Virus record (IMG/VR): IMGVR_UViG_3300036820_000020
Location: 1 to 59,104 of that record
DNA: 59,104 bases
Reading direction: 5' to 3' (one strand)
From: a virus
A model generated the notes under the pieces. That model saw only the letters and a list, made by a program, of their open reading frames with translations, did no database searches and was not told the DNA's origin. Position 1 is the first letter of the stretch, and the number at the start of each line of letters is the position of its first letter. Of the stretch, positions 51,497-58,805 are shown piece after piece. Both the position numbers and the translations under genes were made by a program.

Positions 51497-52579
51497 TTAG
51501 TTCCGGGAGGCCATTTCTGGCACATTCAGGCCAATCTCGGCAAAGTCATCTACCTGAATCCCTGGCTGGGATCGGAGATAGCTTGTACTAACTGGCAGTT
51601 TTTCCGATTCCTCCAGGATCAATTCCAGAGCCGAAGTTTTCAGCCTGTCGCCGCTTCCAAACAGCGCTGATTCCGCCCGGCCATCGCCTTTCGTAGTCCT
51701 GGCGTGGTCAGTGTAGTTTGTAATCGCGTTTAGCAGGCACAATGGCGTGCCGGCTTGGACCGGGAACGCGCTGTTGTCATTCGATTCATAAAGCGCCGAG
51801 ATCGCGGCAAGTATGTTATCTCGCCTGGCCGAATGGACTTCTTTCGATTCATCTTTGGCTTGCTTGCGAATGGGAAACAATCGATCGAGGATAGCCGCGT
51901 AGCTGTCGTGAGTCATCCGCCGGCTAGCCAGAAAGTTCAGCTTTTGCTCGACTGTCTCTGTGTCTTTTCGAAAAGCTTGCAAAGCCTGTTGGGCGTCGGC
52001 GATTTTGGCGCCGGCGTTAACCGTATGCCGAATTTTGAATTGCGCGGAAGCGTTCTCGCTGAGCGCGACATTCAAAGTGTTTTGGCAAACAACTCTTTCG
52101 ATACAAGTCCGGAGCTGATAGCTCATAGATCCGTCATGCCCCGTGGCGAACAGTAGATACGGTTTGCTTTCGTCTTCGCCGACGTGAATCCGCAGTCCCA
52201 GGTCCGCCAAACCCCATACGACTTCGCCTTTCCCAAGTGCTCCCGCGGTTTCGTAGTGGGCGCCATCCGTGGCTGTCATCAGCTTATCGATCAATTCAAA
52301 TCCGGATGCGTGATTGATAATACGGTAGTCTTTGCCAACTGTGCCAAGGAATTCCGCGGCGCCGGCATTCTTCATAATTTTGTCCTGATGGTTCCAGCGG
52401 AACACTCCCCAAGCTTCAACTGGCCGATTCAGACTGTCTTTGAGCTGTGACTTGAACACGTCGAAGTCCAGGCCTCCGGCGGCCAAGATTTCCTGCCAGG
52501 TCATATAGCGGCCAGTGACCTGTCCGAGTGAATGCCAAGCCGCCTGCCGTCCGATATAAGTGTTGATGTTGTGTGCCAT
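51497..52579 (-). CDS. DUF932 phage/plasmid-like protein
   Basis: 360 aa. The N-terminus MAHNINTYIGRQAAWHSLGQVTGRYMTWQEILAAGGLDFDV is characteristic of the DUF932/TIGR03299 family, widespread on phages and plasmids, with unknown biochemical role. Features through the middle (GKDYRIINHASGFELIDKL, SYQLRTCIERVVCQNTLNVAL, KIRHT) also fit. Transcribed alone on the minus strand between a promoter at 52672-52699 and its own terminator. The length is normal for the family. Confidence 0.85.
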   Translation of the reverse strand: MAHNINTYIGRQAAWHSLGQVTGRYMTWQEILAAGGLDFDVFKSQLKDSLNRPVEAWGVFRWNHQDKIMKNAGAAEFLGTVGKDYRIINHASGFELIDKLMTATDGAHYETAGALGKGEVVWGLADLGLRIHVGEDESKPYLLFATGHDGSMSYQLRTCIERVVCQNTLNVALSENASAQFKIRHTVNAGAKIADAQQALQAFRKDTETVEQKLNFLASRRMTHDSYAAILDRLFPIRKQAKDESKEVHSARRDNILAAISALYESNDNSAFPVQAGTPLCLLNAITNYTDHARTTKGDGRAESALFGSGDRLKTSALELILEESEKLPVSTSYLRSQPGIQVDDFAEIGLNVPEMASRN

Positions 52580-52671
52580 TTTTCTACCAGCCCTTTCGTA
52601 TCTGGTAAATCAAATAATGCCACGGTCCTATCCTCTGTTACAAAAGGCAACATAAAATATCTGTGGAAAAC

Positions 52672-52699
52672 TTTATAAAATTGTTGAAAACATTGGCAA
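52672..52699 (-). promoter_or_regulatory. Promoter of the DUF932 gene
   Basis: Minus-strand TTGCCA, 16-base spacer, TATAAA; initiation about 85 bases before the ATG. Confidence 0.6.
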
Positions 52700-52715
52700 T
52701 GTGGTTTTTCATTTT

Positions 52716-52745
52716 TTGTACGAACAATGCATTTCAGGCTATTAT
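52716..52745 (+). promoter_or_regulatory. Weak promoter TTGTAC-N18-TATTAT
   Basis: Lies 27 bases upstream of the 52772 ATG, divergent from the DUF932 promoter. The -35 box is poor, so activation may be needed. Confidence 0.4.
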
Positions 52746-52771
52746 TGTGACTGTAGGTTAGAACAACCGAG

Positions 52772-53029
52772 GTGAACACAATGAACACAATGAACACAAT
52801 GAACACAACAAACGCGCCCGAGACGGCAGAAATGCAAATACTAACCAGACACCCCTGCGGCAAGCCAATGCCGTACCCGTCTGGCTGGAGTGGAGGCCAA
52901 GTCTGGAACTGTCCAGAATGCGGAGGAAACTGGGTGGAGGGGGAAGAACAACGCCATGAAACTGTGACGGAATGGATCACGCTGGTCGCGCTAATCACGC
53001 TGGCGTCAATTTTGCAAGGTGCAAAATGA
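52772..53029 (+). CDS. Small zinc-ribbon-like membrane protein
   Basis: 85 aa. Begins with four MNT repeats (ATGAACACA expansion), so initiation could occur at several ATGs; GAGGTG precedes the first. HPCGK and CPECGG make a C-x-G...C-x2-C-G metal-binding pair, and the C-terminus is a hydrophobic helix (WITLVALITLASILQ). Possibly a membrane-anchored zinc ribbon. No family recognised. Confidence 0.55.
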   Translation: MNTMNTMNTMNTTNAPETAEMQILTRHPCGKPMPYPSGWSGGQVWNCPECGGNWVEGEEQRHETVTEWITLVALITLASILQGAK

Positions 53030-53086
53030 TTAACCTAGCGGGCTTAAGCCTATCTGGCACGCCGTAGAATTCCGCAGATCGGACGG

Positions 53087-53869
53087 CTACTGCATCCGCA
53101 TCATCTCGGTGAATTCGTCCAGGTCTTTATCCCATTCCCGCTGGTCTACCGCTGTCTGGCTCAACATGTTTTTCAGCCGGTATTCCGGCGGGATTGGTTT
53201 TGTAGGCTCTCCAAAGAATCCACGGATTTTGCCGTCTACTCTTTTGACATTCCGCGGCTCGTAAAAGGTAGCTAACGCCTCCGCGGCCCTGTCACGGCTG
53301 GACATTCCAGGCATTCCCGGCAGATACGGCACAATACCGCGTAAAGAGACGTAGTGGAATCCAAACTGGCGCGTGTACTGTTCCATTCTCCAATCAAACT
53401 CGCCGCCGTAGGGATAAAAACGCTTCCAGTTTGGACAGGTCTCGCCCGCCATATCTTTCAAGGTACGGGCGAAATTGCGCGCATATCCGCGTGGCACAAC
53501 GAAAATCCCAGCACAGCACGAACAGGCTGCCTGCCACAAATCAGTCTCATAGTCGCGCCCAATCACTTCCAATCCGCGGCCTGGTTTTTGTCCAATCGCG
53601 GCGCCTTCGATGCCCCGGTTGCCGGCACTATTCCAAACTTTCAGACCAGCGTACTCGATTCCTCCATTCTTTTGTGGCCGTCTCCGGCAGCCGCAGGAGT
53701 AAACGGAAGCGTAGTAAAGCTGCCGGTAGTTCACTTCTATCTCTTGGCCACACTCACAGAGGCACACAGCTCCTTCCCGCCAGGAATCAGGGTCTACTGA
53801 CCTGGAAATTCTTAAAAGAGTGCCTTTGACTATCTGTTTGTCTTTGAAAACATTAGACTTAGTTAGCAC
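53087..53869 (-). CDS. Hypothetical protein with zinc-knuckle N-terminus
   Basis: 260 aa from a GTG with AGGAG 8 bases upstream. Residues 35-65 (VCLCECGQEIEVNYRQLYYASVYSCGCRRR) hold a C-x-C-x-C-G...C-G-C knuckle like the N-terminal zinc part of some phage HNH/AP2 homing nucleases. A second cysteine pair (CSCCAGIFVV) appears later, but no HNH motif follows. The middle contains PYLPGMPGMSSRDRAAEALATFY. The promoter region is shared with the XRE/ParB operon. Confidence 0.55.
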   Translation of the reverse strand: MLTKSNVFKDKQIVKGTLLRISRSVDPDSWREGAVCLCECGQEIEVNYRQLYYASVYSCGCRRRPQKNGGIEYAGLKVWNSAGNRGIEGAAIGQKPGRGLEVIGRDYETDLWQAACSCCAGIFVVPRGYARNFARTLKDMAGETCPNWKRFYPYGGEFDWRMEQYTRQFGFHYVSLRGIVPYLPGMPGMSSRDRAAEALATFYEPRNVKRVDGKIRGFFGEPTKPIPPEYRLKNMLSQTAVDQREWDKDLDEFTEMMRMQ

Positions 53870-53900
53870 AAATCAACTCCTAAAACAGCCGCACAATTAA

Positions 53901-53934
53901 TTTTATATCACGTGACGCCCCTTATATAGAACAC
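53901..53934 (-). promoter_or_regulatory. Upstream element TGTTC..TATAT..GGGGCGTCACG..ATATAAAAT (left copy)
   Basis: Reads toward the 53869 gene, 30 bases from its start. The second copy, in divergent orientation, is at 54061-54096. Likely promoter/operator. Confidence 0.6.
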
Positions 53935-53971
53935 AAAAAAGCTTTATAAGATAAGAGGTCTAAGACCATAT

Positions 53972-54013
53972 GGACTGTGGACTGTGGACTGTGGACTGTG
54001 GACTGTGGACTGT
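53972..54013 (+). repeat. Six GGACTGT repeats
   Basis: Perfect heptamer tandem array between the divergent elements, flanked by CATATG-containing inverted motifs (CCATATGG, near 53967 and 54041). Confidence 0.85.
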
Positions 54014-54060
54014 GGATCATATGGTCCTACAGGTCCATATGGACTACGCGCGCGCGTGTA

Positions 54061-54096
54061 TGTTCGCTATATGGGGCGTCACGCTATATATAAAAT
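54061..54096 (+). promoter_or_regulatory. Upstream element (right copy)
   Basis: TGTTCG-CTATAT-GGGGCGTCACG-CTATATATAAAAT, matching the left copy except for small indels. Points toward the XRE/ParB operon, 165 bases before its first start. Confidence 0.6.
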
Positions 54097-54110
54097 ATCC
54101 GATTTATCCG

Positions 54111-54123
54111 TGTAGGCGCTACA
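54111..54123. promoter_or_regulatory. Dispersed palindrome TGTAG-GCG-CTACA (site 9)
   Basis: About 100 bases upstream of the XRE/ParB operon promoter; the copy best placed for autoregulation by the ParB-like protein. Confidence 0.65.
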
Positions 54124-54126
54124 TGC

Positions 54127-54195
54127 CAACGGAAGTCAGAAGTCGGAAGTCAGAAGTCGGAAGTCAGAAGTCGGAAGTCGGAAGTCGGAAGTCAG
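54127..54195 (+). repeat. GAAGTC(G/A)GAAGTC tandem array
   Basis: About eight copies of GGAAGTC/AGAAGTC, related to the arrays at 51293-51352. Confidence 0.8.
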
Positions 54196-54224
54196 AAAAC
54201 GCCAAATCAGAAAATTATTGATTA

Positions 54225-54253
54225 TTGACTTCACCGGCATCTATTGTTACGCT
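54225..54253 (+). promoter_or_regulatory. Promoter TTGACT-N17-TACGCT of the regulator operon
   Basis: The -10 ends 9 bases before the 54263 ATG, leaving practically no leader. Confidence 0.55.
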
Positions 54254-54262
54254 GGTGTGCTA

Positions 54263-54619
54263 ATGCCGGAAAATCTACCACCGGGACCACCGCCGGAAAT
54301 CCCGCCAGCGTCAAAAATCCCCCGGTCGCCGCTTTTTCCCAATCGCGGCGCCGGCACATCTGGAAAGAAACCGGTCCTATACCCCGATATCAGTTTTCAG
54401 TTGCTAGGCCAGGCGGTCGGCATAGATCCGACCTACGCTGGCAGGATTATGAACGGCAAAGTCCGCCCGTCGATGCAAGTAGCGGAACGGTTGGCCGCGG
54501 TGATGGGATGGACGGTAGACCAGGTGGCCGCGTTATACCACAGCCAAAAAACCGAGGCACTCAAAAGAGTCAAAAGAGTCAAAAGCGTCAAAAGAGTCAA
54601 AAGCATCCGAATGAGTTAA
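54263..54619 (+). CDS. XRE-family helix-turn-helix regulator
   Basis: 118 aa from the ATG at 54263. The Pro-rich first 40 residues precede a Cro/C1-type HTH: ISFQLLGQAVGIDPTYAGRIMNGKVRPSMQVAERLAAVMGWTVDQV (about 44-90). The C-terminal tail is a Lys/Arg/Val/Ser repeat (KRVKRVKSVKRVKS) from tandem GTCAAAAGA copies, ending 2 bases before the ParB-like gene. A candidate repressor of this control region; it could bind the divergent GGGGCGTCACG elements. Confidence 0.75.
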   Translation: MPENLPPGPPPEIPPASKIPRSPLFPNRGAGTSGKKPVLYPDISFQLLGQAVGIDPTYAGRIMNGKVRPSMQVAERLAAVMGWTVDQVAALYHSQKTEALKRVKRVKSVKRVKSIRMS

Positions 54620-54621
54620 AA

Positions 54622-55887
54622 ATGGCAAGAGTAGAAACCAACGTCGAAACCGGGAGCGAAAGTGAAAGCGATCTGCTTCTACTTCACTCTCCGCTTACAG
54701 ACCGGATCGTTTTCGTTCGTCCAGCCCGTCTGAAGATTGAAAAACTCAACCACGCCAGGCCAGGACCAACTCCACCGCAAGAGCAATCCAGACTCTCTTC
54801 ACTAGCCCAGTCTATGAGGGAGAATGGCCAGTTGACTCCTGTACTAGTCACTGAGTATAGCGGCAGCGGCGGTAACGGCTCCTGGGACTACGCTTTGATC
54901 GACGGTAGGCGCCGGCGTGACGCCGCGCTCCTGATCGAACGCGAAGACAGCATGGAATTCCCATTAGCCTGTGTGGTCGCGTCCGGTCTAGACGACCCTT
55001 TGAAAGCTGGCATCCACGCCAACAAACACGCCCCTCTGACCCCTTTGCAATTCGCCTATCTGTGTAAGCAAGTCAGAAAAGTACACGGATGGCATGGCAC
55101 AAAGGAAGTCGCGGAGTACCTTGGGGTGTCTAGAGCGCAGGTTAGTCAACACGACAAGTTGCTTACCAGACCGGAAGGCATGACCAAGTCCGCCTATGAA
55201 GACCTGTTGTCCAAGGTGGGAAGTAGGCGATGGGGTAGCGAAGCGGCTTTCTATACTCTTACGCACGTAGAACCAGTAAAAGCCGATCAGGTGATAGCCA
55301 GAGCGGAGGAATTGGCCACTGAAGAAACCGGGGAAACCGAGGAATTTTCTGAAGTGCCCGAAGAATCGTCAGAATCGCCCCAGGAAGCATCGGAATACGA
55401 AGAGAGCCAGTCGGATACCTCTACCCCTCAACAAATCGATCCTGGAGAGTCTGAGACGCGGCAAACAGGCAAAGAGAAACGGGTGAGGAGTGACGGGAAG
55501 CGTGACAAAGACATCAAAACACCGGAATGGATGAAAGAACAGAAGCAGAAATCGAAAGAGAGAGTAGCGGCCAAAAAAGCGGCTAAAACGACAGCTAAAG
55601 AGACAGCCAGACCGTCCGCGTCTGTTGGACGCAGGCATGTTGAAAAAGCGGCCAGGGAAGCCGCGGCTCTCAAATCGACGGCGCCGCAATCGCAATCCAG
55701 AGGCGTTCCGGATCTCCTTCGCCTTTTGGAATTACTAAGTGGAGATGGATATCCGAAACTGATGAGGGAGTTTGCGGATGCGCTGCGGACTTCCTGGTGG
55801 ACAGGCCAAGTCGATGATGAACATATCGTGTGGCGGTGGGAGGCTATCGCTTCCGATGTCAGGTTCAGGTACGAGCGGGAAGGTTAG
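54622..55887 (+). CDS. ParB/KorB-like DNA-binding protein
   Basis: 421 aa. Residues 30-120 are a ParB N-terminal domain: PPQEQSRLSSLAQSMRENGQLTPVLV and the phosphate-binding ALIDGRRRRDAALL (GRRRR at 95-99, the GERR-like motif). Residues 159-180 are the HTH (TKEVAEYLGVSRAQVSQHDKL). The 225-340 region is acidic then Lys-rich and disordered; a folded C-terminal domain follows 345. No ParA homologue accompanies it. KorB of RK2 binds TTTAGC-S-GCTAAA; the analogous TGTAG-N3-CTACA site occurs ten times here. I propose it as the cognate binder, for partition, transcription control or nucleoid-like organisation. Confidence 0.8.
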   Translation: MARVETNVETGSESESDLLLLHSPLTDRIVFVRPARLKIEKLNHARPGPTPPQEQSRLSSLAQSMRENGQLTPVLVTEYSGSGGNGSWDYALIDGRRRRDAALLIEREDSMEFPLACVVASGLDDPLKAGIHANKHAPLTPLQFAYLCKQVRKVHGWHGTKEVAEYLGVSRAQVSQHDKLLTRPEGMTKSAYEDLLSKVGSRRWGSEAAFYTLTHVEPVKADQVIARAEELATEETGETEEFSEVPEESSESPQEASEYEESQSDTSTPQQIDPGESETRQTGKEKRVRSDGKRDKDIKTPEWMKEQKQKSKERVAAKKAAKTTAKETARPSASVGRRHVEKAAREAAALKSTAPQSQSRGVPDLLRLLELLSGDGYPKLMREFADALRTSWWTGQVDDEHIVWRWEAIASDVRFRYEREG

Positions 55888-55946
55888 GAAGAATAAGTGT
55901 TTTTTATGTGACTGGCGCGCCGTATAAGAATTTATCTGTACGTTGT

Positions 55947-57275
55947 ATGGCTCAAAGTGATACATTTTACAACGTGCCTATCGCCGCGGCGCCACTAACT
56001 GATTCTGATTCTTCGTCTTATTCTAAATTGAGACCGTTCCTGGTATCTTCCACACGGTCTCCTCTGGCGGACCCTAAAACACCGATCCATAGACTAGCCT
56101 GCGCCATCCAGTCCTACTTATACTTTCCAGATCCAAGTCCGTTATATGCGGTATGTGGGACTGTAATAGCAAATAGTCTCCGTGGTTATCCGGTATGGCT
56201 CATGCTGATCGGACCGCCGGAATCGGGTAAGACGGAACTATTAAAACCGTTATTGGGAATAGACGGCTGCGTCGAGTGCGGGGATATCTCGGGCAAAGGC
56301 GCGTTGCTATCGGGAACGCCGGCCTCCCAACGAACCCAGGATTCTACAGGTGGACTGCTCAACACGATAGACAAGCAGAGAGGCGTCCTGGTCATGCTGG
56401 ACTTTGCCAGGACAGTCCTGGCCTCGGATATGAGGGAGATGAGATCGACCCTCGGAGCGATCGGAATGCTCCATGACCAGCATTACAAAAGATCAATTGG
56501 AGCCGACGGCGGACGGTCTATCACTTTCGATGGCAAGTTAGGCTGGATAGCGGCTTCGACAGACGCTATAGACCACCCGGATAACCACCAGGCTAATTCA
56601 GAAATGGGAGACAGGTGTCTCTATTATCGCTATCCTGTCTCGACCGGGTATCACGAGATATCGAGCGCCTTGGATAATCCCGACAGCAGTTATAAGACTC
56701 AAAAGATCCAAGGGCTATTCAAGACCTGGCAAGAAGAGATCGGGTTGGATTGGGAGCATCTGGCGCCCCCGCGGACGCTTGAAGAAGATGAGAAACGGCG
56801 GGTATCGGCGCTCGCGCAGTTTTGCGCGAGAGCCAGGTCAGCCGTTTACCGGGATCGCTGGAGACAGGAGGTAGCGGGGATATCAAGGGCCGCGCTGGGG
56901 CCGAGAATAGCTAACTCGCTGGCTCAATTGCTTCGCGGCATGGAACACATCGGATGTACGCAAGAGGAAATCTGGAAGGTGTTGTGTCACACCGCTATAG
57001 ATTCTATACCCGCTGTCAGAGCGCACATTCTAAAACTGTTACAGGAAGACAGACAGACATTGCAGGAAGTCGCCGACAAGATACAGATAGCATTGCCCGC
57101 GGCCAAAAGAACGATAGAGGATTTGCGTATCCACGACCTTGTAGCGCCTACACGGCCTAACGGTCAGTCTGATGGTCAGTCTGATGGTCAGACGGGCGGT
57201 CAGACCTGGACACTCAGTGAGAAAGGGAAAGGCCTGTTGGATTTTGGATGGCAGGGATCTAAAATAGAGACTTGA
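55947..57275 (+). CDS. P-loop ATPase with winged-helix C-terminus (replication initiator/helicase candidate)
   Basis: 442 aa from ATG at 55947. Walker A LIGPPESGKT at 88-96 and VLVMLDFAR (D152) as Walker B. Sensor-like DGKLGWIAASTDAID follows, as in helicase-type AAA+ proteins. Residues 360-420 (HILKLLQEDRQTLQEVADKIQIALPAAKRTIEDLRIHDLV) form a winged-helix domain. A Gln/Asp/Gly repeat (GQSDGQSDGQTGGQ) lies in the tail. Directly after the ParB-like gene, so a replication initiator or helicase is the best guess. Contains palindrome site 10. Confidence 0.7.
   Translation: MAQSDTFYNVPIAAAPLTDSDSSSYSKLRPFLVSSTRSPLADPKTPIHRLACAIQSYLYFPDPSPLYAVCGTVIANSLRGYPVWLMLIGPPESGKTELLKPLLGIDGCVECGDISGKGALLSGTPASQRTQDSTGGLLNTIDKQRGVLVMLDFARTVLASDMREMRSTLGAIGMLHDQHYKRSIGADGGRSITFDGKLGWIAASTDAIDHPDNHQANSEMGDRCLYYRYPVSTGYHEISSALDNPDSSYKTQKIQGLFKTWQEEIGLDWEHLAPPRTLEEDEKRRVSALAQFCARARSAVYRDRWRQEVAGISRAALGPRIANSLAQLLRGMEHIGCTQEEIWKVLCHTAIDSIPAVRAHILKLLQEDRQTLQEVADKIQIALPAAKRTIEDLRIHDLVAPTRPNGQSDGQSDGQTGGQTWTLSEKGKGLLDFGWQGSKIET
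57140..57152. promoter_or_regulatory. Dispersed palindrome TGTAG-CGC-CTACA (site 10)
   Basis: In the winged-helix domain of the ATPase gene, encoding V-A-P-T, about 130 bases upstream of the promoter of the small-repeat gene array. Confidence 0.65.
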
Positions 57276-57300
57276 CAAATATAGATTTAACAGGTATTGT
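57272..57300 (+). promoter_or_regulatory. Promoter TTGACA-N17-TATTGT of the repeat-gene array
   Basis: Perfect -35 overlapping the stop of the ATPase gene; initiation is expected at about 57307, directly on the GTG at 57308. Confidence 0.7.
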
Positions 57301-57307
57301 TGAACAC

Positions 57308-57562
57308 GTGATTGCGGCAATAGTTCAAGCAGGATATCAATGGTCGTGGTCGTGGTCGCGGTCGGGGTCGCGGTCGGGGTCGTGGTCGTGGCCGGGGTCT
57401 CGGTCGTTGTCTTGGTTGTGGTCGCGGTCGGGATCGGGGTCAGGGTCGCGGTCGCAGTCGTGGTCGTGGTCGTGGTCGGGGTCGGAGTCACGGTCGTGGT
57501 CGTGGTCAGGGTCGGGTTCGAAGTTAAGCAAAGGAAAACAAAAATGGCAAACGAAAACGTAA
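57308..57562 (+). CDS. Ser-Arg/Trp/Gly repeat protein, variant N-terminus (unit 0)
   Basis: 84 aa from GTG (a TTG at 57272 would add 12 residues but coincides with the -35 box). M-I-A-A-I-V-Q-A-G-Y-Q forms a short hydrophobic head. Then (Ser-X)n, X = W, R or G, runs for about 55 residues and ends in a basic KLSKGKQKWQTKT. The tail lies on the TCG-NGG hexamer array at 57342-57519. The head is unlike those of units 1-5, so only the tail is shared. Confidence 0.45.
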   Translation: MIAAIVQAGYQWSWSWSRSGSRSGSWSWPGSRSLSWLWSRSGSGSGSRSQSWSWSWSGSESRSWSWSGSGSKLSKGKQKWQTKT

Positions 57563-57828
57563 AAACAAGCTTTTGGATCGTGGGCAAATCCTATCTGATC
57601 CGGACTGTAACAATGATCGACACGGGTATCCTCGTCTCGATAGACGAACACGAAATAGTCTTATCCGATGCCGCTTGGATTGCCGACACTGGCAGATTTA
57701 GCGCCGCTCTGCACTCCTCTGACTTTCTCGAAGTCGAACCGTTCCCGGACGGGACGCGGGTGGCTATTGGCCGCGGAAGTGTTATTGACGCAGTACAGAT
57801 TCCCACGGCGCCGCGAAAATTAAAATGA
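57544..57828 (+). CDS. Conserved phage small protein (DUF6948-like)
   Basis: 94 aa. MANENVKTSFWIVGKSYLIRTVTMIDTGILVSIDEHEIVLSDAAWIADTGRFS with LEVEPFPDGTRVAIGRGSVIDA resembles a family of short beta-barrel phage proteins (tGrl....e.vL.DAaWiaDtGRf). AAGGAAAA is the ribosome-binding site, within the end of unit 0 in another frame. The stop overlaps the start of unit 1 (ATGA). Function in the family is unknown. Confidence 0.7.
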   Translation: MANENVKTSFWIVGKSYLIRTVTMIDTGILVSIDEHEIVLSDAAWIADTGRFSAALHSSDFLEVEPFPDGTRVAIGRGSVIDAVQIPTAPRKLK

Positions 57829-57890
57829 ACGCTGCCGTCTTACTGACTGTATACGAACAGTCGAGTTGGTCGCGATCGCGGTTGGGTTAG
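57825..57890 (+). pseudogene. Repeat-tail small gene, unit 1 (amber-interrupted)
   Basis: M-N-A-A-V-L-L-T-V-Y-E-Q-S-S-W-S-R-S-R-L-G, then TAG at 57888-57890. The frame is otherwise open through the whole array to SNW-stop near 58035. Comparison with unit 4 (TTG-GGG-ACG-CGG versus TTG-GGT-TAG-CGG) shows the amber is the only in-frame defect. It may be a dead copy or one subject to suppression. Confidence 0.5.
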
Positions 57891-58041
57891 CGGTCGTGGT
57901 CGCGGTCGTGGTCGCGGTCGGGGTGGTGGGTGTGGTCGGGGTCGCGGTCTGGGTCGCGGTCGGGGTTGGGGTCGCGGTCTGGGTCGCGGTCGGGGTTGGG
58001 GTCGCGGTCACAGTCGGGGTCACGGTCGAATTGGTGAGGTC

Positions 58042-58296
58042 ATGGCCACTGTCTTACTAAGCATATACGAACAGTCGAGTTGGTCGGGGTCGAGGTCGGG
58101 GTCGGGGGCGGGGTCGGGGTCGCGGGCGGGGTCGCGGTCGCGGTCGCGGGCGGGGTCGCGGTCGAGGTCGTGGTCGTGGTCATGGTTGTGGTCACGGTCG
58201 TGGTCGTGGTCGCGGTCGGGGTCGTGGTCACGGTCGGGGTCGCGGTCGGGGTCGCGGTCGCGGTCGGGGTCGTGGTCGGGGTCGCGGTCAAATTAG
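58042..58296 (+). CDS. Repeat-tail small protein, unit 2
   Basis: 84 aa: M-A-T-V-L-L-S-I-Y-E-Q-S-S-W-S then (Ser-X)n. The start lies four bases after an in-frame TGA, with GGTGAGG as ribosome-binding site. The head is 80-90 % identical to units 3-5, while the tail order of R, W and G differs. Very basic and Ser-rich, certainly disordered. Confidence 0.5.
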   Translation: MATVLLSIYEQSSWSGSRSGSGAGSGSRAGSRSRSRAGSRSRSWSWSWLWSRSWSWSRSGSWSRSGSRSGSRSRSGSWSGSRSN

Positions 58297-58347
58297 TAAG
58301 GTCGCGGTCGGGGTCGTGGTCGGGGTCACGGTCGAATTGGTGAGGTC

Positions 58348-58536
58348 ATGGCCGTTGTCTTACTAATCGTGTACGAACAGTCGAGTTGGTCGGGGTCGCG
58401 GTCAGGGTCTCGGTGGCGTTCGCGGTCGGGGCCGCGGCCGTGGCCGTGGTCTGGGTCGCGGTCACGGTTGTGGCCGTGGCCGTGGTCGCGGTCGGGGTCG
58501 TGGTCACGGTCGCGGTCGGGGTCGCTCGGAAACTGA
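58348..58536 (+). CDS. Repeat-tail small protein, unit 3
   Basis: 62 aa: M-A-V-V-L-L-I-V-Y-E-Q-S-S-W-S, identical in its first 20 residues to unit 5, then a diverged tail including Pro-Trp steps (CCG-TGG) and ending SGSLGN. The stop is one base before the unit 4 start. Confidence 0.5.
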   Translation: MAVVLLIVYEQSSWSGSRSGSRWRSRSGPRPWPWSGSRSRLWPWPWSRSGSWSRSRSGSLGN

Positions 58537-58537
58537 G

Positions 58538-58801
58538 ATGAACGCCGTATTACTAGCCCTATACGAACAGTCGAGTTGGTCGCGATCGCGGTTGGGGACG
58601 CGGTCGTGGTCGTGGTTGTGGTCGTGGTCGCGGTTGCGGCCTTGGCCGGGGTCGTGTTCGCGGTCGGGACCGGGGTTATGGTCGTGGTCGTGGGTGGGGT
58701 CGGGGCCGCGGTCTGGGTCGTGGTCGGGGTCGTGTTCGCTGTCGCGGTCGGGGTCTCGGTCGCGGTCGGGGTCGTGGTCGGGGTCACGGTCGAATTGGTG
58801 A
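58538..58801 (+). CDS. Repeat-tail small protein, unit 4
   Basis: 87 aa: M-N-A-V-L-L-A-L-Y-E-Q-S-S-W-S-R-S-R-L-G. Closest to unit 1 in its head. The tail includes Cys and Leu steps from point changes and ends SRSNW, the same ending as the readthrough form of unit 1. Confidence 0.5.
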   Translation: MNAVLLALYEQSSWSRSRLGTRSWSWLWSWSRLRPWPGSCSRSGPGLWSWSWVGSGPRSGSWSGSCSLSRSGSRSRSGSWSGSRSNW

Positions 58802-58805
58802 GGTC

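Noticed and set aside
53970-54221. 83-aa plus-strand ORF
   Set aside because: Made of GGACTGT and GAAGTC repeats across a promoter region.
54244-54621. N-terminal extension of the ParB-like protein (frame open from 54244)
   Set aside because: It would overlap the entire XRE gene; the extension has no ParB features, while the ATG at 54622 follows the XRE stop by 2 bases.
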